Shown in pieces: positions 7,972 through 16,704 of a stretch of DNA of 64,000 bases. The stretch is from Maricaulis alexandrii (lineage in GTDB: Bacteria; Pseudomonadota; Alphaproteobacteria; Caulobacterales; Maricaulaceae): positions 62,001 through 126,000 of the forward strand of contig NZ_SWKP01000003.1 in NCBI RefSeq assembly GCF_005871165.1, written 5' to 3'. How positions within the stretch are numbered: the first letter of the stretch is position 1; each line of letters starts with the position of its first letter. Both the position numbers and the translations under genes were made by a program. The notes beneath the pieces were generated by a model. It was not told where the DNA came from. It worked only from the letters and a program-made list of their open reading frames with translations, and searched no databases.

Positions 7972-9957
7972 ATGATTGCTGAACTCGGGCAGTTTGCCCT
8001 CATCCTGGCTTTTGTTGTCGCTCTGGCGCAGTCCGTTCTCACCCTGGTGGGGCTGAAGCTGGGCGACCCGGTGATTCACGCCTACGCCCGGGCCGGCGCA
8101 CTGACGCAATTCGTGCTTCTGGCGGCGGCCTTTGCCTGTCTGACCGTCCTGTTCGCGATGTCCGACTTCTCTGCCCTGGTCGTGGCGGAGAATTCCCATA
8201 CGGACAAACCGCTCATCTACAAGCTGACCGGTGTCTGGGGGAATCACGAGGGCTCCATGCTGCTCTGGGCGCTGATCCTGGCCGCCTATACCGCGGCCCT
8301 GGCCCTGGCGGCCAAGCCGGTCGAAGCGCGCCTGATCTCGCTGACCTTTTCGGTCCAGTCCCTGATCACGGCGGCCTTCACCGCCTTCCTGATCTTCACC
8401 TCCAACCCGTTCGCGCGCCTGTTTCCCGCGCCGCAGAACGGGCAAGACCTCAACCCGCTGCTCCAGGATCCCGGGCTCGCCTCGCATCCGCCCATGCTCT
8501 ATGCGGGCTATGTCGGCTTCTCGATCACCTTTGCCTTTGCTGTCGCCGCCCTGATCGAGGGACGGGTGGATGCGCGCTGGGCGCGGATCGTGCGGCCCTG
8601 GGCGCTGACCGCCTGGAGCTTCCTGACCATCGGGATCGCCCTGGGGGCCAGCTGGGCCTATTACGAGCTGGGCTGGGGCGGTTGGTGGGCCTGGGACCCG
8701 GTGGAGAATGCCTCCCTCATGCCCTGGCTGGCCGGTACGGCCTTCATCCATTCCCTGCGGGTGATGGAAAAGCGCGACACGTTGAAAGCCTGGACCATCT
8801 TGCTGGCCCTGTTCACCTTCTCCCTGTCGCTGGCGGGCACTTTCCTGGTCCGCTCCGGCGTGATCACCTCGGTGCATGCCTTCGCGGTCGATCCGACGCG
8901 CGGCGTTTTCATCCTGGGCATTCTGGTCGCCGTGATTGGTGGCTCGCTGGTCCTGTTCGCCTTGCGTGCCGGGCATTTGCGGCCGACGGGTGTGTTCTCC
9001 GTGGTGAGCCGGGAAAGCACGCTCCTGGTCAATAACCTCTTCATCGGGGCGGCTTGTTTCCTGGTCTTTTTTGGCACCTTCTATCCGCTCTTCGTGACCA
9101 CCGTGTCCGACGAGACGATCACGGTGGGGGCGCCCTTCTACAATTCGACCTTCAACCCGTTGATGGGCGTGTTGTTCATCTTGGTTCCGATCTCCGGCAT
9201 GCTGGCCTGGAAACGCGGCAAGCTGGACCGGATCGTCCGGCTTCTCACGCCCGCCGCCATCGCGGCCCTGGCGGCGGCGTTGCTGGCCTTCTGGATTGCG
9301 GACCGCACGCGGATCGCCGGCGCCCTTGGAACAGGCCTGGCGGTCTGGATCGCGCTGGGCGTGCTGATCGACCTGTCGCAGCGGATCAAGCTGTTCAACC
9401 AGCCCCTCGCAGCCAGCCTGAGCCGGGCGCGCAATCTCCCGCTGGGCATCTGGGGCATGATCGTGGCCCATTTCGGACTGGCCGTGACCGTCTTTGCCAT
9501 TACCGGGGTGAGTGCTTGGAAACAGGAAGCGAGTGCCTTCCTGATGCCGGGCCAGTCCATGCGCATGGGCGGCTATACCTTGACCCTGGAGGATGCCCGC
9601 CGCGAAGACGGGGCGAACTACATCACCGAGATCGGCGAGTTCAGCGCCGCACGCGGCCAGCGCGATATGGGTCAGCTTCTGGCCGAGCGGCGCTATTACC
9701 AGGTCCGCCAGATGTCGACGACGGAAAGCGCGATCCGCACGCGGGCCACGGGTGACCTCTATGTCACCATCGGGGAACCGGTGGCAGAACGCGGCTGGCC
9801 GGTTCACGCCTATGTGTATCCGTTTGCAATGTGGCTGTGGATCGGGTCTGCCATTCTGGCGCTCGGGGGCTTTCTGTCGATCGCCGACCGCGGGCGGCGG
9901 GCCCTCACGGCGCGCAAGGACAAGCCGGCGGACGGACAAGAAGAGGTTCAGGCATGA
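7972..9957 (+). CDS. ccmF: Cytochrome c heme lyase subunit CcmF
   Basis: A polytopic inner-membrane protein of 661 residues that, with CcmH, attaches heme to apocytochrome c in System I maturation. It carries the periplasmic WWD heme-handling domain (GWGGWWAWDPVENASLMPWL), the VWGNHEGSMLLW block and conserved His residues (for example LASHPPMLYAGYVG). Length matches the family. Its TGA overlaps the ATG of ccmG. It starts a tightly coupled four-gene unit (ccmF-G-H-I); ccmE and ccmABCD are not in the window. Confidence 0.96.
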   Translation: MIAELGQFALILAFVVALAQSVLTLVGLKLGDPVIHAYARAGALTQFVLLAAAFACLTVLFAMSDFSALVVAENSHTDKPLIYKLTGVWGNHEGSMLLWALILAAYTAALALAAKPVEARLISLTFSVQSLITAAFTAFLIFTSNPFARLFPAPQNGQDLNPLLQDPGLASHPPMLYAGYVGFSITFAFAVAALIEGRVDARWARIVRPWALTAWSFLTIGIALGASWAYYELGWGGWWAWDPVENASLMPWLAGTAFIHSLRVMEKRDTLKAWTILLALFTFSLSLAGTFLVRSGVITSVHAFAVDPTRGVFILGILVAVIGGSLVLFALRAGHLRPTGVFSVVSRESTLLVNNLFIGAACFLVFFGTFYPLFVTTVSDETITVGAPFYNSTFNPLMGVLFILVPISGMLAWKRGKLDRIVRLLTPAAIAALAAALLAFWIADRTRIAGALGTGLAVWIALGVLIDLSQRIKLFNQPLAASLSRARNLPLGIWGMIVAHFGLAVTVFAITGVSAWKQEASAFLMPGQSMRMGGYTLTLEDARREDGANYITEIGEFSAARGQRDMGQLLAERRYYQVRQMSTTESAIRTRATGDLYVTIGEPVAERGWPVHAYVYPFAMWLWIGSAILALGGFLSIADRGRRALTARKDKPADGQEEVQA

Positions 9958-10496
9958 CCCGTCTCGTCCTGTTTCTGCCGCTCATCGGCTTTCTCGTCAT
10001 GGCTGTCTATTTCGGGCTCGGCCTGCGCGAGGATCCCTCGGAAATTCCCTCACAGCTGATCGAGCGGGAATTGCCGGCCTTTGACCTGCCGCCCATCGAG
10101 GGGTTCGAAACCGGCCTGGCCAGCACGGATCTGGTGGGGCAGGTGAGCCTGCTCAACGTGTTCGGATCCTGGTGCCCGCCCTGCGCGGTGGAGCATCCCA
10201 TGCTGATGCAGATCGCCCGCTCCGGCGTGGTGCCGATCTACGGGATCGACTGGAAAGACCCGCCGGGTGCCGGCTCGGCCTGGCTGGAACGTCATGGCAA
10301 TCCCTATCAGCGCGTCGGCGATGATGCGGCGGGCCGGACGGCCATTGATCTGGGTATTACCGGCGCGCCGGAAACCTTCATCATCGACCATACCGGCCGG
10401 GTGCGTTACCGCCATGTCGGCGTCATCACCGACGAGATCTGGACCGGGACCCTGCGGCCGCTGGTCGAACATCTCCAGGCGGAGGCCCGGCCATGA
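9954..10496 (+). CDS. ccmG: Thiol:disulfide oxidoreductase CcmG/DsbE
   Basis: A 180-residue membrane-anchored periplasmic thioredoxin that keeps apocytochrome c cysteines reduced for heme attachment. It has one N-terminal transmembrane anchor, the active site WCPPC within NVFGSWCPPCAVEHP, the GIDWKD block and the cis-Pro region GAPETFIID that defines CcmG. ATG 9954 overlaps the ccmF stop (ATGA), and its own end overlaps ccmH. Confidence 0.95.
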   Translation: MTRLVLFLPLIGFLVMAVYFGLGLREDPSEIPSQLIERELPAFDLPPIEGFETGLASTDLVGQVSLLNVFGSWCPPCAVEHPMLMQIARSGVVPIYGIDWKDPPGAGSAWLERHGNPYQRVGDDAAGRTAIDLGITGAPETFIIDHTGRVRYRHVGVITDEIWTGTLRPLVEHLQAEARP

Positions 10497-10960
10497 AGAC
10501 CCTTCTGAGTGCCCTGGCCGGCCTGATGCTGGCCGTCAGCCTGGCCTGGGCTTCGCCCGGACCGGATGAGCAAATGGAGGACCCGGCCCTGGAGGCGCGG
10601 GCCCTGGCGCTCTATGCGCAATTGCGCTGTGTGGTCTGCCAGTCCCAGAGCATTCGCGATTCCAATGCCCCGCTGGCCGAGGACATGCGCGGCGTGGTTC
10701 GTGAACGCCTCCTGGCGGGCGACAGCGATGCCGAAGCCCTCGACTATTTGCAGGAACGCTATGGCGATTACGTGCTGATGATGCCGCCCCTGCAGGGCAA
10801 TACGATCGGGCTTTTCCTGATCCCGGCCCTGGTTTTCCTGGGCGGAGCGGCGGGGCTCGCCGCCTTTGTCTGGCACCAGTCCCGCCGGTCGCGTGAACTG
10901 GAGGATGAGGATGATGTCGCCCGGGCGCAGGCGCTGGATGAAGAGGAGGGGCTGTCATGA
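10493..10960 (+). CDS. ccmH: Cytochrome c maturation protein CcmH
   Basis: The 155-residue protein has an N-terminal signal/anchor, the redox motif LRCVVCQSQS (LRCxxC) typical of CcmH/CcmL, and a C-terminal transmembrane helix followed by an acidic tail. It reduces or holds apocytochrome cysteines and works with CcmF. It corresponds to the short CcmH form; the TPR part is the separate next gene (CcmI). Start and stop both overlap neighbours by 4 bases. Confidence 0.94.
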   Translation: MKTLLSALAGLMLAVSLAWASPGPDEQMEDPALEARALALYAQLRCVVCQSQSIRDSNAPLAEDMRGVVRERLLAGDSDAEALDYLQERYGDYVLMMPPLQGNTIGLFLIPALVFLGGAAGLAAFVWHQSRRSRELEDEDDVARAQALDEEEGLS

Positions 10961-11790
10961 TCTGGGTGCTGATCGCGGTTCTGGCCAGTCTGGTCGTGCT
11001 CGTCCTCGTCATGCCTGTCATGCGACGGGAAACCGGTCACCGTTCTCGCGGGCTCGGCGTGTTCGCCGGTCAGCTGGAAGAGCTCAAGCGGGATCTTGAT
11101 CTGGGCCTGGTGGAACCGGAGGCCGCCCAGGCGGCTGAACGGGAGATCCGGCGCCGGGAAAGCGCGGCACAATCCATGGTCGATGGCGAGGAAGCGCCGA
11201 GCCAGGCGTTGCGCCTTTCGCTCATTGTCAGCAGTGTCGCCGTGTCGATGCTGGCTGTGGTGATTTACATGGGGATGGGCAGTCCGCACCTGGTCGGCCG
11301 TTCCCAGCCCGACATGCCGCCCATGCCCGAAGAGGCGCAGGCCGTGATGGCGGAGATCGATGCGCTGGCGGCGGACCTGATGGCCAATCCGGATAATCCT
11401 CAGGGCTGGGCCGTTCTGGGTCAGGCCTACACCACGCTGGGTCGTCACAGCGAAGCCGTGATCGCCTTCGAGAATGCGATTAATGGCGTGCCGGACAATG
11501 CTTTCCTGTTTTCCGCCCTGGGCCAGGCCTATCTGTTCGAGGCGGAGGGCGAGGTCACGCCGGCGGCGCGGGAAGCCTTCTCGCGTGCCCTGGACCTGGA
11601 TCCGCAGGATGTGCGGGCGCGTTTCTTCCTGGCTGAGGCCGAGTATCAGGCGGGGAATAGAGAGGCAGCGCTCGCCGGGTGGCAAGCGCTGCTAGATGAT
11701 GCGCCAGATGACGCGGGGTATCGCTCTATGGTCGAAGCCCGGATGGCGACAGCGCGTGAGGCTGCGCCAGCGGACGAAGAGGGCCGCTGA
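10957..11790 (+). CDS. ccmI: Cytochrome c biogenesis protein CcmI (TPR)
   Basis: The 277-residue protein has an N-terminal membrane helix, a cytoplasmic coiled-coil-like segment (LGVFAGQLEELKRDLDLGLV, the CcmI N-terminal signature), a second membrane helix and a periplasmic domain with tetratricopeptide repeats (GWAVLGQAYTTLGRHSEAV and following). CcmI is the apocytochrome c chaperone that delivers substrate to CcmF-CcmH. It is last in the ccmF-G-H-I unit, and its stop lies one base from the stop of the convergent small gene. Confidence 0.92.
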   Translation: MIWVLIAVLASLVVLVLVMPVMRRETGHRSRGLGVFAGQLEELKRDLDLGLVEPEAAQAAEREIRRRESAAQSMVDGEEAPSQALRLSLIVSSVAVSMLAVVIYMGMGSPHLVGRSQPDMPPMPEEAQAVMAEIDALAADLMANPDNPQGWAVLGQAYTTLGRHSEAVIAFENAINGVPDNAFLFSALGQAYLFEAEGEVTPAAREAFSRALDLDPQDVRARFFLAEAEYQAGNREAALAGWQALLDDAPDDAGYRSMVEARMATAREAAPADEEGR

Positions 11791-12030
11791 TCAGGCCTGC
11801 AGGCCGTCGTCTTCGTCGTCGTTTTCGCGGGTTTCCTGGTTGCGCTTGGGACGTTCCCCGTCGCTCAGCGCCCAGTTGATGAAGTAGCCCAGTTGGCGTT
11901 CGGCTTCCAGATAGACATTCTCCGGCATGTTGGTGCGTTCCGCCACATCGGACCGAACCGCTTGCGGCGTCAGGGCAAAGGTCGCCCCGACCATTGCCAG
12001 CCCCCCCAGTACAATCATGCTGCCTCGCAT
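11791..12030 (-). CDS. Small predicted secreted or anchored protein, unknown function
   Basis: A 79-residue protein with a hydrophobic N-terminus (MIVLGGLAMVGATFAL) resembling a signal peptide and a very acidic C-terminus (ENDDEDD). No family is recognised. It is likely a real gene because GGGGAGGC precedes the ATG at normal spacing and the frame ends exactly against the convergent ccmI stop. Its role is unknown. Confidence 0.6.
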   Translation of the reverse strand: MRGSMIVLGGLAMVGATFALTPQAVRSDVAERTNMPENVYLEAERQLGYFINWALSDGERPKRNQETRENDDEDDGLQA

Positions 12031-12383
12031 CGGTGCCTCCCCAGGCCGTGAATCGAGTAATGCGTATGCTTACGAAAGCGTAATGTCGGGCAGGGGTCTA
12101 TCGCGAGAAACGATAAATCGGTGGTTTTTCGGGTGTTTTAGCGCAGTTTCGCAGGGAATCCGGTGTGTGGTATGACCGGCAGGCTGGTTTGTGTACGGAG
12201 CGCGGCATTGTAATCGCGACCCGGCGCACCAGTATTCACTTATGACGCTCCGGGCTCAAACGATAACCTTTGCTGCACGCAAAAACGGGTAGTGTTCGAA
12301 TCAGAATTGACCTGCCGCCCGGGAATCCGGACATTGCGGTCGGGTCGATGGACCCGACAACAGACCATAGACGAGTGAACCCC
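12031..12383. other. Divergent intergenic region between small gene and desaturase
   Basis: About 350 bp holding the promoters of the flanking divergent genes. A short inverted repeat TTACG-AAAG-CGTAA lies at 12070-12083. No gene or RNA is recognised. An in-frame ATG at 12348 could extend the desaturase by 12 residues. Confidence 0.5.
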
Positions 12384-13292
12384 ATGAATCTTGACCGCCG
12401 GATCGTTGCGCGCTCCGAGGCCATTTTGAAGTCCTGGAAGACTTTGAACTGGGCCAGCGCCTTTTCCGCCTTCATCTATCCCGCCCTGGGCGTGGCAATG
12501 CTTCTCACCATGGTGATTCTCGGTCTGGCCCTGAACGGGCTGACCCTGCACTGGTGGTATGCGCCGATCTGCCTGGGCGTCGTCGCCCTGTCGATCTTCC
12601 TGTGCAATCAGGGCATCGGCCCGCTGCACCGGATCTGGCAACACCGCGCCGGCGAGATCAAATGGCCGGCCCAGGTGCTGATCATGTTCAACTGCATCCT
12701 GGCCATGCAGGGCTCGCTGCGCGACTGGGTGAACTATCACTCCCAGCACCACCGTTTCGCCGACAAGCCGGGCGATCCGCACAATCCGTTCGAGTCCAAG
12801 CGCTGGGCCTGGGTCGGCTGGATCCTGTGGCGCGACGAGCAGGATCTCGCGCGCCCGATGCCGATGTGGCTGAAGGACAATGCCGTCGTCCGCTTTGCCG
12901 ACCAGTTCCACATTTCCCTGTCCCTCGTCATGCACCTGCTCATCCCGGCCGTGATCTATCTGATCGTGGCCCTGTCCGGCGGTTCGCTGATCTTCACGGC
13001 GCTGATCCACGCCTCGGCCGTGATCGGCCGGGCCATCCAGTTCCACGCCACCACGCTGGGCGTGAACGTGTTCGGTCACATGAAGACACCGCTCTGGTTC
13101 GATTATGTATTGGCCCTGCTGACCGGCGGTGAAGCCCTGCACGATCACCATCACGACTTCCCGCGCTCCGCCCTGCACCTTCCCAAGAAGGGCATCTGGA
13201 ACCGGATCGTCGACTATAACGGCACCATGCTGCTCGTCATGCGCCGTCTCGGCCTGGCGAAGAATCTTGAAATTGCCCCGCAATTTGCCTGA
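12384..13292 (+). CDS. Membrane fatty acid (acyl-CoA type) desaturase
   Basis: A 302-residue integral membrane diiron desaturase, probably introducing a delta-9-type double bond into acyl chains for membrane fluidity. Three histidine boxes are visible: H82-x4-H87, HSQHH at about 119-123 and HDHHH at about 253-257, interleaved with hydrophobic segments as in the stearoyl-CoA desaturase family. The start at ATG 12384 has only a weak ribosome site; ATG 12348 is possible. It is a single gene ended by a strong terminator. Confidence 0.87.
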   Translation: MNLDRRIVARSEAILKSWKTLNWASAFSAFIYPALGVAMLLTMVILGLALNGLTLHWWYAPICLGVVALSIFLCNQGIGPLHRIWQHRAGEIKWPAQVLIMFNCILAMQGSLRDWVNYHSQHHRFADKPGDPHNPFESKRWAWVGWILWRDEQDLARPMPMWLKDNAVVRFADQFHISLSLVMHLLIPAVIYLIVALSGGSLIFTALIHASAVIGRAIQFHATTLGVNVFGHMKTPLWFDYVLALLTGGEALHDHHHDFPRSALHLPKKGIWNRIVDYNGTMLLVMRRLGLAKNLEIAPQFA

Positions 13293-13318
13293 CCGGTCCG
13301 AAACGCGACTGATCTGCG

Positions 13319-13348
13319 AAAACCCCGGCCGGTTGGCCGGGGTTTTTT
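13319..13348 (+). terminator. Rho-independent terminator after desaturase
   Basis: A perfect 10-bp stem, AACCCCGGCC (13321-13330) with GGCCGGGGTT (13335-13344), GGTT loop, followed by a run of T. An A-run upstream makes it potentially bidirectional. Confidence 0.93.
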
Positions 13349-13495
13349 CTTGTGCGCTGGCAGGGCTGCAGGCCCTGCGACCATAAATCCACTGAAATCG
13401 CCGCATCTCCCCATGGACGCCTTGCTGCAGGGGCGCTAACGTCTTCGCAAGTGCATCATACCGAATGCTCGAAAAAATGACGGAAGGGGAGTCGC

Positions 13496-14662
13496 ATGGC
13501 TGATCTTGAAGCGTTCCGCCAGGAAACACGGGAGTGGCTCGAAGCCAATTGTCCCGAAGAAATGCGCAAGCCGATGCAGTCGGAAGCCGACGCAGTCTGG
13601 GGCGGCAAGAAATTCAAGTTTTCCGAACCGCAAAAACTGTGGCTTGACCGGATGGCCGAAAAAGGCTGGACGGTGCCGGAATGGCCAACCGAATATGGCG
13701 GTGGCGGTCTGAGCAAGGCGGAAGCCAAGATTCTCCGCGAAGAGATGCAACGCATCAAGGCGCGCGTGCCGCTTCAGTCCTTCGGGATCTGGATGCTTGG
13801 GCCGGCGCTTCTCAAATACGGTACGCACGAACAGAAGCTGGAACATCTGCCGCCGATCGCGCGCGGCGAGATTCGCTGGGCCCAGGGTTATTCCGAGCCG
13901 AATGCCGGCTCCGACCTCGCTGCGTTGATGACAAAGTGCGAAGACAAGGGCGACCACTATATCGTCAACGGCCAGAAGATCTGGACCTCCTATGCCGACA
14001 AGGCCGACTGGATCTTCGTCCTGGTCCGGACCGACTTCCAAGCGTCCAAGCATAACGGGATTTCCTTCATCCTCGTCGACATGGATCAGCCGGGTGTCAC
14101 GACCAAACCGATCAAGCTGATCTCCGGCGCTTCGCCCTTCTGCGAGACTTTCTTCGACGATGCCCGAGCCGAGAAACACAATCTCGTCGGCGAGCTGAAC
14201 CGCGGCTGGGATGTGGCGAAATACCTGCTCACCCATGAGCGCGAAATGATTGGTGGCATGGGCTCCGGCGGCATGCGTCCGATGGGCGATATCGCGGTCC
14301 AGCAGGTGGGTCTCAATGAAACCGGTCAGCTCGCAGATCCCTTCCTGCGGGCTGACGTGGCCCGGGCCGAAATCGACGGCATGGCCTTCATGTTCACGAT
14401 GGAGCGCGTGGCCGACGAGGCCAAGGCCGGGCAGGGCACCGGGGCCAATTCCTCCGTGCTGAAATACTATGGCACCGAGTTCAACAAGCGCCGTCTGGAA
14501 CTGTTGATGGATAGTTCCGGGTCCGATGGCCTGGAGTGGGGTGGCGAGGACGATGTCGCCCGCGGCTGGCTGCGATCCAAGGGCAATTCGATCGAGGGCG
14601 GGACCAGTGAGGTCCAGCTCAACATTATTGCCAAACGCATCCTGCAATTGCCGTCTGCCTAA
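13496..14662 (+). CDS. Acyl-CoA dehydrogenase (PimC-like large subunit)
   Basis: A 388-residue FAD-dependent acyl-CoA dehydrogenase. Seen: N-terminal helical domain with WPTEYGGGGL, FAD-contacting block YSEPNAGSDLAALMTKC, and a C-terminal segment ending SIEGGTSEVQLNIIAKRIL. It resembles the PimC type that pairs with a second dehydrogenase-like subunit encoded next door. It should make 2-enoyl-CoA from an acyl-CoA; chain type is unknown. It is first in a co-directional nine-gene catabolic cluster and 28 bp before its partner. Confidence 0.87.
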   Translation: MADLEAFRQETREWLEANCPEEMRKPMQSEADAVWGGKKFKFSEPQKLWLDRMAEKGWTVPEWPTEYGGGGLSKAEAKILREEMQRIKARVPLQSFGIWMLGPALLKYGTHEQKLEHLPPIARGEIRWAQGYSEPNAGSDLAALMTKCEDKGDHYIVNGQKIWTSYADKADWIFVLVRTDFQASKHNGISFILVDMDQPGVTTKPIKLISGASPFCETFFDDARAEKHNLVGELNRGWDVAKYLLTHEREMIGGMGSGGMRPMGDIAVQQVGLNETGQLADPFLRADVARAEIDGMAFMFTMERVADEAKAGQGTGANSSVLKYYGTEFNKRRLELLMDSSGSDGLEWGGEDDVARGWLRSKGNSIEGGTSEVQLNIIAKRILQLPSA

Positions 14663-14690
14663 GACGCACCACTCAGAGGAGATTTGACTC

Positions 14691-15830
14691 ATGGCCATGG
14701 TGCTCAATGAAGAAGCCGGCATGCTCAAGGATGCCGCCAAGGGATTTCTGACCGGCAGCGCGCCGGTCAGCCAGTTGCGCAAGCTGCGCGACGAGAAGAA
14801 TGAGGATGGTTTCGACCGCAAGACCTGGTCCGCCATGGCGGAAATGGGCTGGACCAGCGTTCTCGTGCCGGAAGATTTCGGCGGTGTGGAGATGGGCTAT
14901 GTCGCTGCGGGCGTCATCGCCGAGGAGATGGGCCGCACGCTGACGGCCTCGCCCTACCTGTCCACCGCCATCATGGGTGCGACCGCTTTCAGCCGTTTCG
15001 GCACGGATGCCCAGAAGTCCGAATGGCTGCCGCGCATCGCCGCCGGTGATGCGATCACCGCGATCGCCGTGGATGAGAGCGGCAAGCATGCTCCGTCCAA
15101 GGTTGCCACGACCGCCGAGCGCTCGGGCAACGGTTTCAAGCTCAATGGCAGGAAGACTTTCGTCGCGGAAGGGCATGTCGCCGACATGCTGATCGTGTCG
15201 GCCCGGACGGCCGGTAGCGAAACCGAGGCGGAAGGCATCACGCTCTTCCTCGTGCCGCGCGACGCTGCCGGTGTCTCCGTCGAGCGCAGCGATATGGTCG
15301 ACAGCCGCAATTCCGCCCGCGTCACGCTGGACAATGTCGAAGTCACGGCCGATGCCGTGCTCGGCGAGGTCGATGGCGGCCTCAAGACGCTCGAAGGCGT
15401 TCTGGATGCGGGGCGGGCCGGCCTGTCCGCGGAAATGTCCGGCTCGGCCCAGCAATGCCTGGAGACGACCGCGAGCTATCTCAAGGAACGCAAGCAATTC
15501 GGCGCCATTATCGGGACTTTCCAGGCGCTTCAGCACCGTGCCGCGCACCTTTACTCGGAAGTCGAGCTGGGCAAATCGGTCGTGCTCAAGGCCCTTCAGA
15601 CCCTGGATGCGGCCCCGGACCATGCCGCGATCCTGGTCTGTGCGGCCAAGGCCAAGATGGGCCAGGTCGCCCAGCTGGCCACCCAGGAAGCCCTGCAGAT
15701 GCATGGCGGGATCGGCATGACGGACGAGTATGATGTCGGCTTCTTCATGAAGCGCGTTCGGGTCGCCGAGGCGCTCTACGGCGATGCCAATTTCCAGGCC
15801 GACAAGTTCGCCCGCATGCGCAATTATTGA
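14691..15830 (+). CDS. Acyl-CoA dehydrogenase (PimD-like small subunit)
   Basis: A 379-residue acyl-CoA dehydrogenase paralogue. It has LVPEDFGGVEMGYVAAGVIAEEMG near the N-terminus, a divergent FAD-contact block (AVDESGKHAPSKV in place of TEPxAGSD) and QMHGGIGMTDEYDVGFFMKRVRVAE at the C-terminus. The altered block fits the partner subunit of heteromeric dehydrogenases such as PimC-PimD or the mycobacterial FadE pairs, in which each subunit supplies part of the FAD site. That pairing is inferred from adjacency and divergence. RBS GAGGAGAT precedes the ATG. Confidence 0.83.
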   Translation: MAMVLNEEAGMLKDAAKGFLTGSAPVSQLRKLRDEKNEDGFDRKTWSAMAEMGWTSVLVPEDFGGVEMGYVAAGVIAEEMGRTLTASPYLSTAIMGATAFSRFGTDAQKSEWLPRIAAGDAITAIAVDESGKHAPSKVATTAERSGNGFKLNGRKTFVAEGHVADMLIVSARTAGSETEAEGITLFLVPRDAAGVSVERSDMVDSRNSARVTLDNVEVTADAVLGEVDGGLKTLEGVLDAGRAGLSAEMSGSAQQCLETTASYLKERKQFGAIIGTFQALQHRAAHLYSEVELGKSVVLKALQTLDAAPDHAAILVCAAKAKMGQVAQLATQEALQMHGGIGMTDEYDVGFFMKRVRVAEALYGDANFQADKFARMRNY

Positions 15831-15853
15831 TCCAGGTGATCGGGGAGAGACAC

Positions 15854-16648
15854 ATGGATTACGCCGGAAAAGTCGTCGCCATCACAGGCGGGGCCCGTGG
15901 TATCGGCTATGCCATGGCCGAGGCCTTCCACGCCCAGGGCGCGAAGATCGCCCTGGCGGACCTGAACGGCGCCGAAGAGGCCGCCAAGGCCTTTGGCGGG
16001 ATCGGGGCCACGGTCGATGTCACCAGGGAAGCCGATATCGAGGCCTTCCTTGATGCGGTCGAGACCAAGCTCGGCCCGGTGGATGTCTATGTCTCCAATG
16101 CCGGCATCCTGCGCACGGACGAGCCCAGCTGGGATGCGGCTGGTGCGTCGGACAAGGACTGGCTCGACAGTTTCCAGGTCAATGTGATGGGCGCCGTGCA
16201 TGGCGCGCGTCAGGTCTGGCCGCGCATGAAACCGCGCGGGGGCGGTATCTTCGTCCTCGTGGCTTCGGCGGCCGGATTGCTCGCCCAGATCGGGGCGACG
16301 TCCTATACGGCCACCAAGCATGCGGCCGTGGCCTTCGCCGAGAGCCTTGCGGTCGCGCATGGCGATGAAGGCCTGCAAGTGGTCTGCGTGTGCCCGCAGG
16401 CCGTGCGGACCGACATGCTGGGCGGCAGCGATTCGAATGGCGGCATCGCCGGGGCTGATGGGATCAAGGAACCCGCTGACGTGGCCAATGAAATGCTCGC
16501 CGCGATCGCGGAAAAGCGTTTCCTGGCCCTGCCGCATGATACGGTGTCCGGATACGAAATCGCCCGCGCCTCCCAACGGGATCGCTGGCTGGGCGGAATG
16601 CGCAAATTCCGCCGTATGATGATGGGAGACCGGGGCCGCCCGGTCTGA
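15854..16648 (+). CDS. Short-chain dehydrogenase/reductase
   Basis: A 264-residue classical SDR with the cofactor loop TGGARGIG at about residue 12, the NAG motif (SNAGIL), and Ser and Tyr-x3-Lys in VASAAG and SYTATKHAAVAF. An acidic residue at the end of the second strand (LADLNGAE) suggests NAD preference. It probably oxidises a hydroxyl group of a pathway intermediate. ATG 15854 is preceded by GGGGAGAG and lies 23 bp after the preceding dehydrogenase. Confidence 0.83.
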   Translation: MDYAGKVVAITGGARGIGYAMAEAFHAQGAKIALADLNGAEEAAKAFGGIGATVDVTREADIEAFLDAVETKLGPVDVYVSNAGILRTDEPSWDAAGASDKDWLDSFQVNVMGAVHGARQVWPRMKPRGGGIFVLVASAAGLLAQIGATSYTATKHAAVAFAESLAVAHGDEGLQVVCVCPQAVRTDMLGGSDSNGGIAGADGIKEPADVANEMLAAIAEKRFLALPHDTVSGYEIARASQRDRWLGGMRKFRRMMMGDRGRPV

Positions 16649-16704
16649 CCGAAGCGAAATAAAGACAGAAACCACAGACGAGAGAGCCGATAGGGGAGTA
16701 GAAT

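Noticed and set aside
7765-9939. Long minus-strand open frame opposite ccmF
   Set aside because: Gly/Arg/Gln/Asp-rich shadow of ccmF; no domain.
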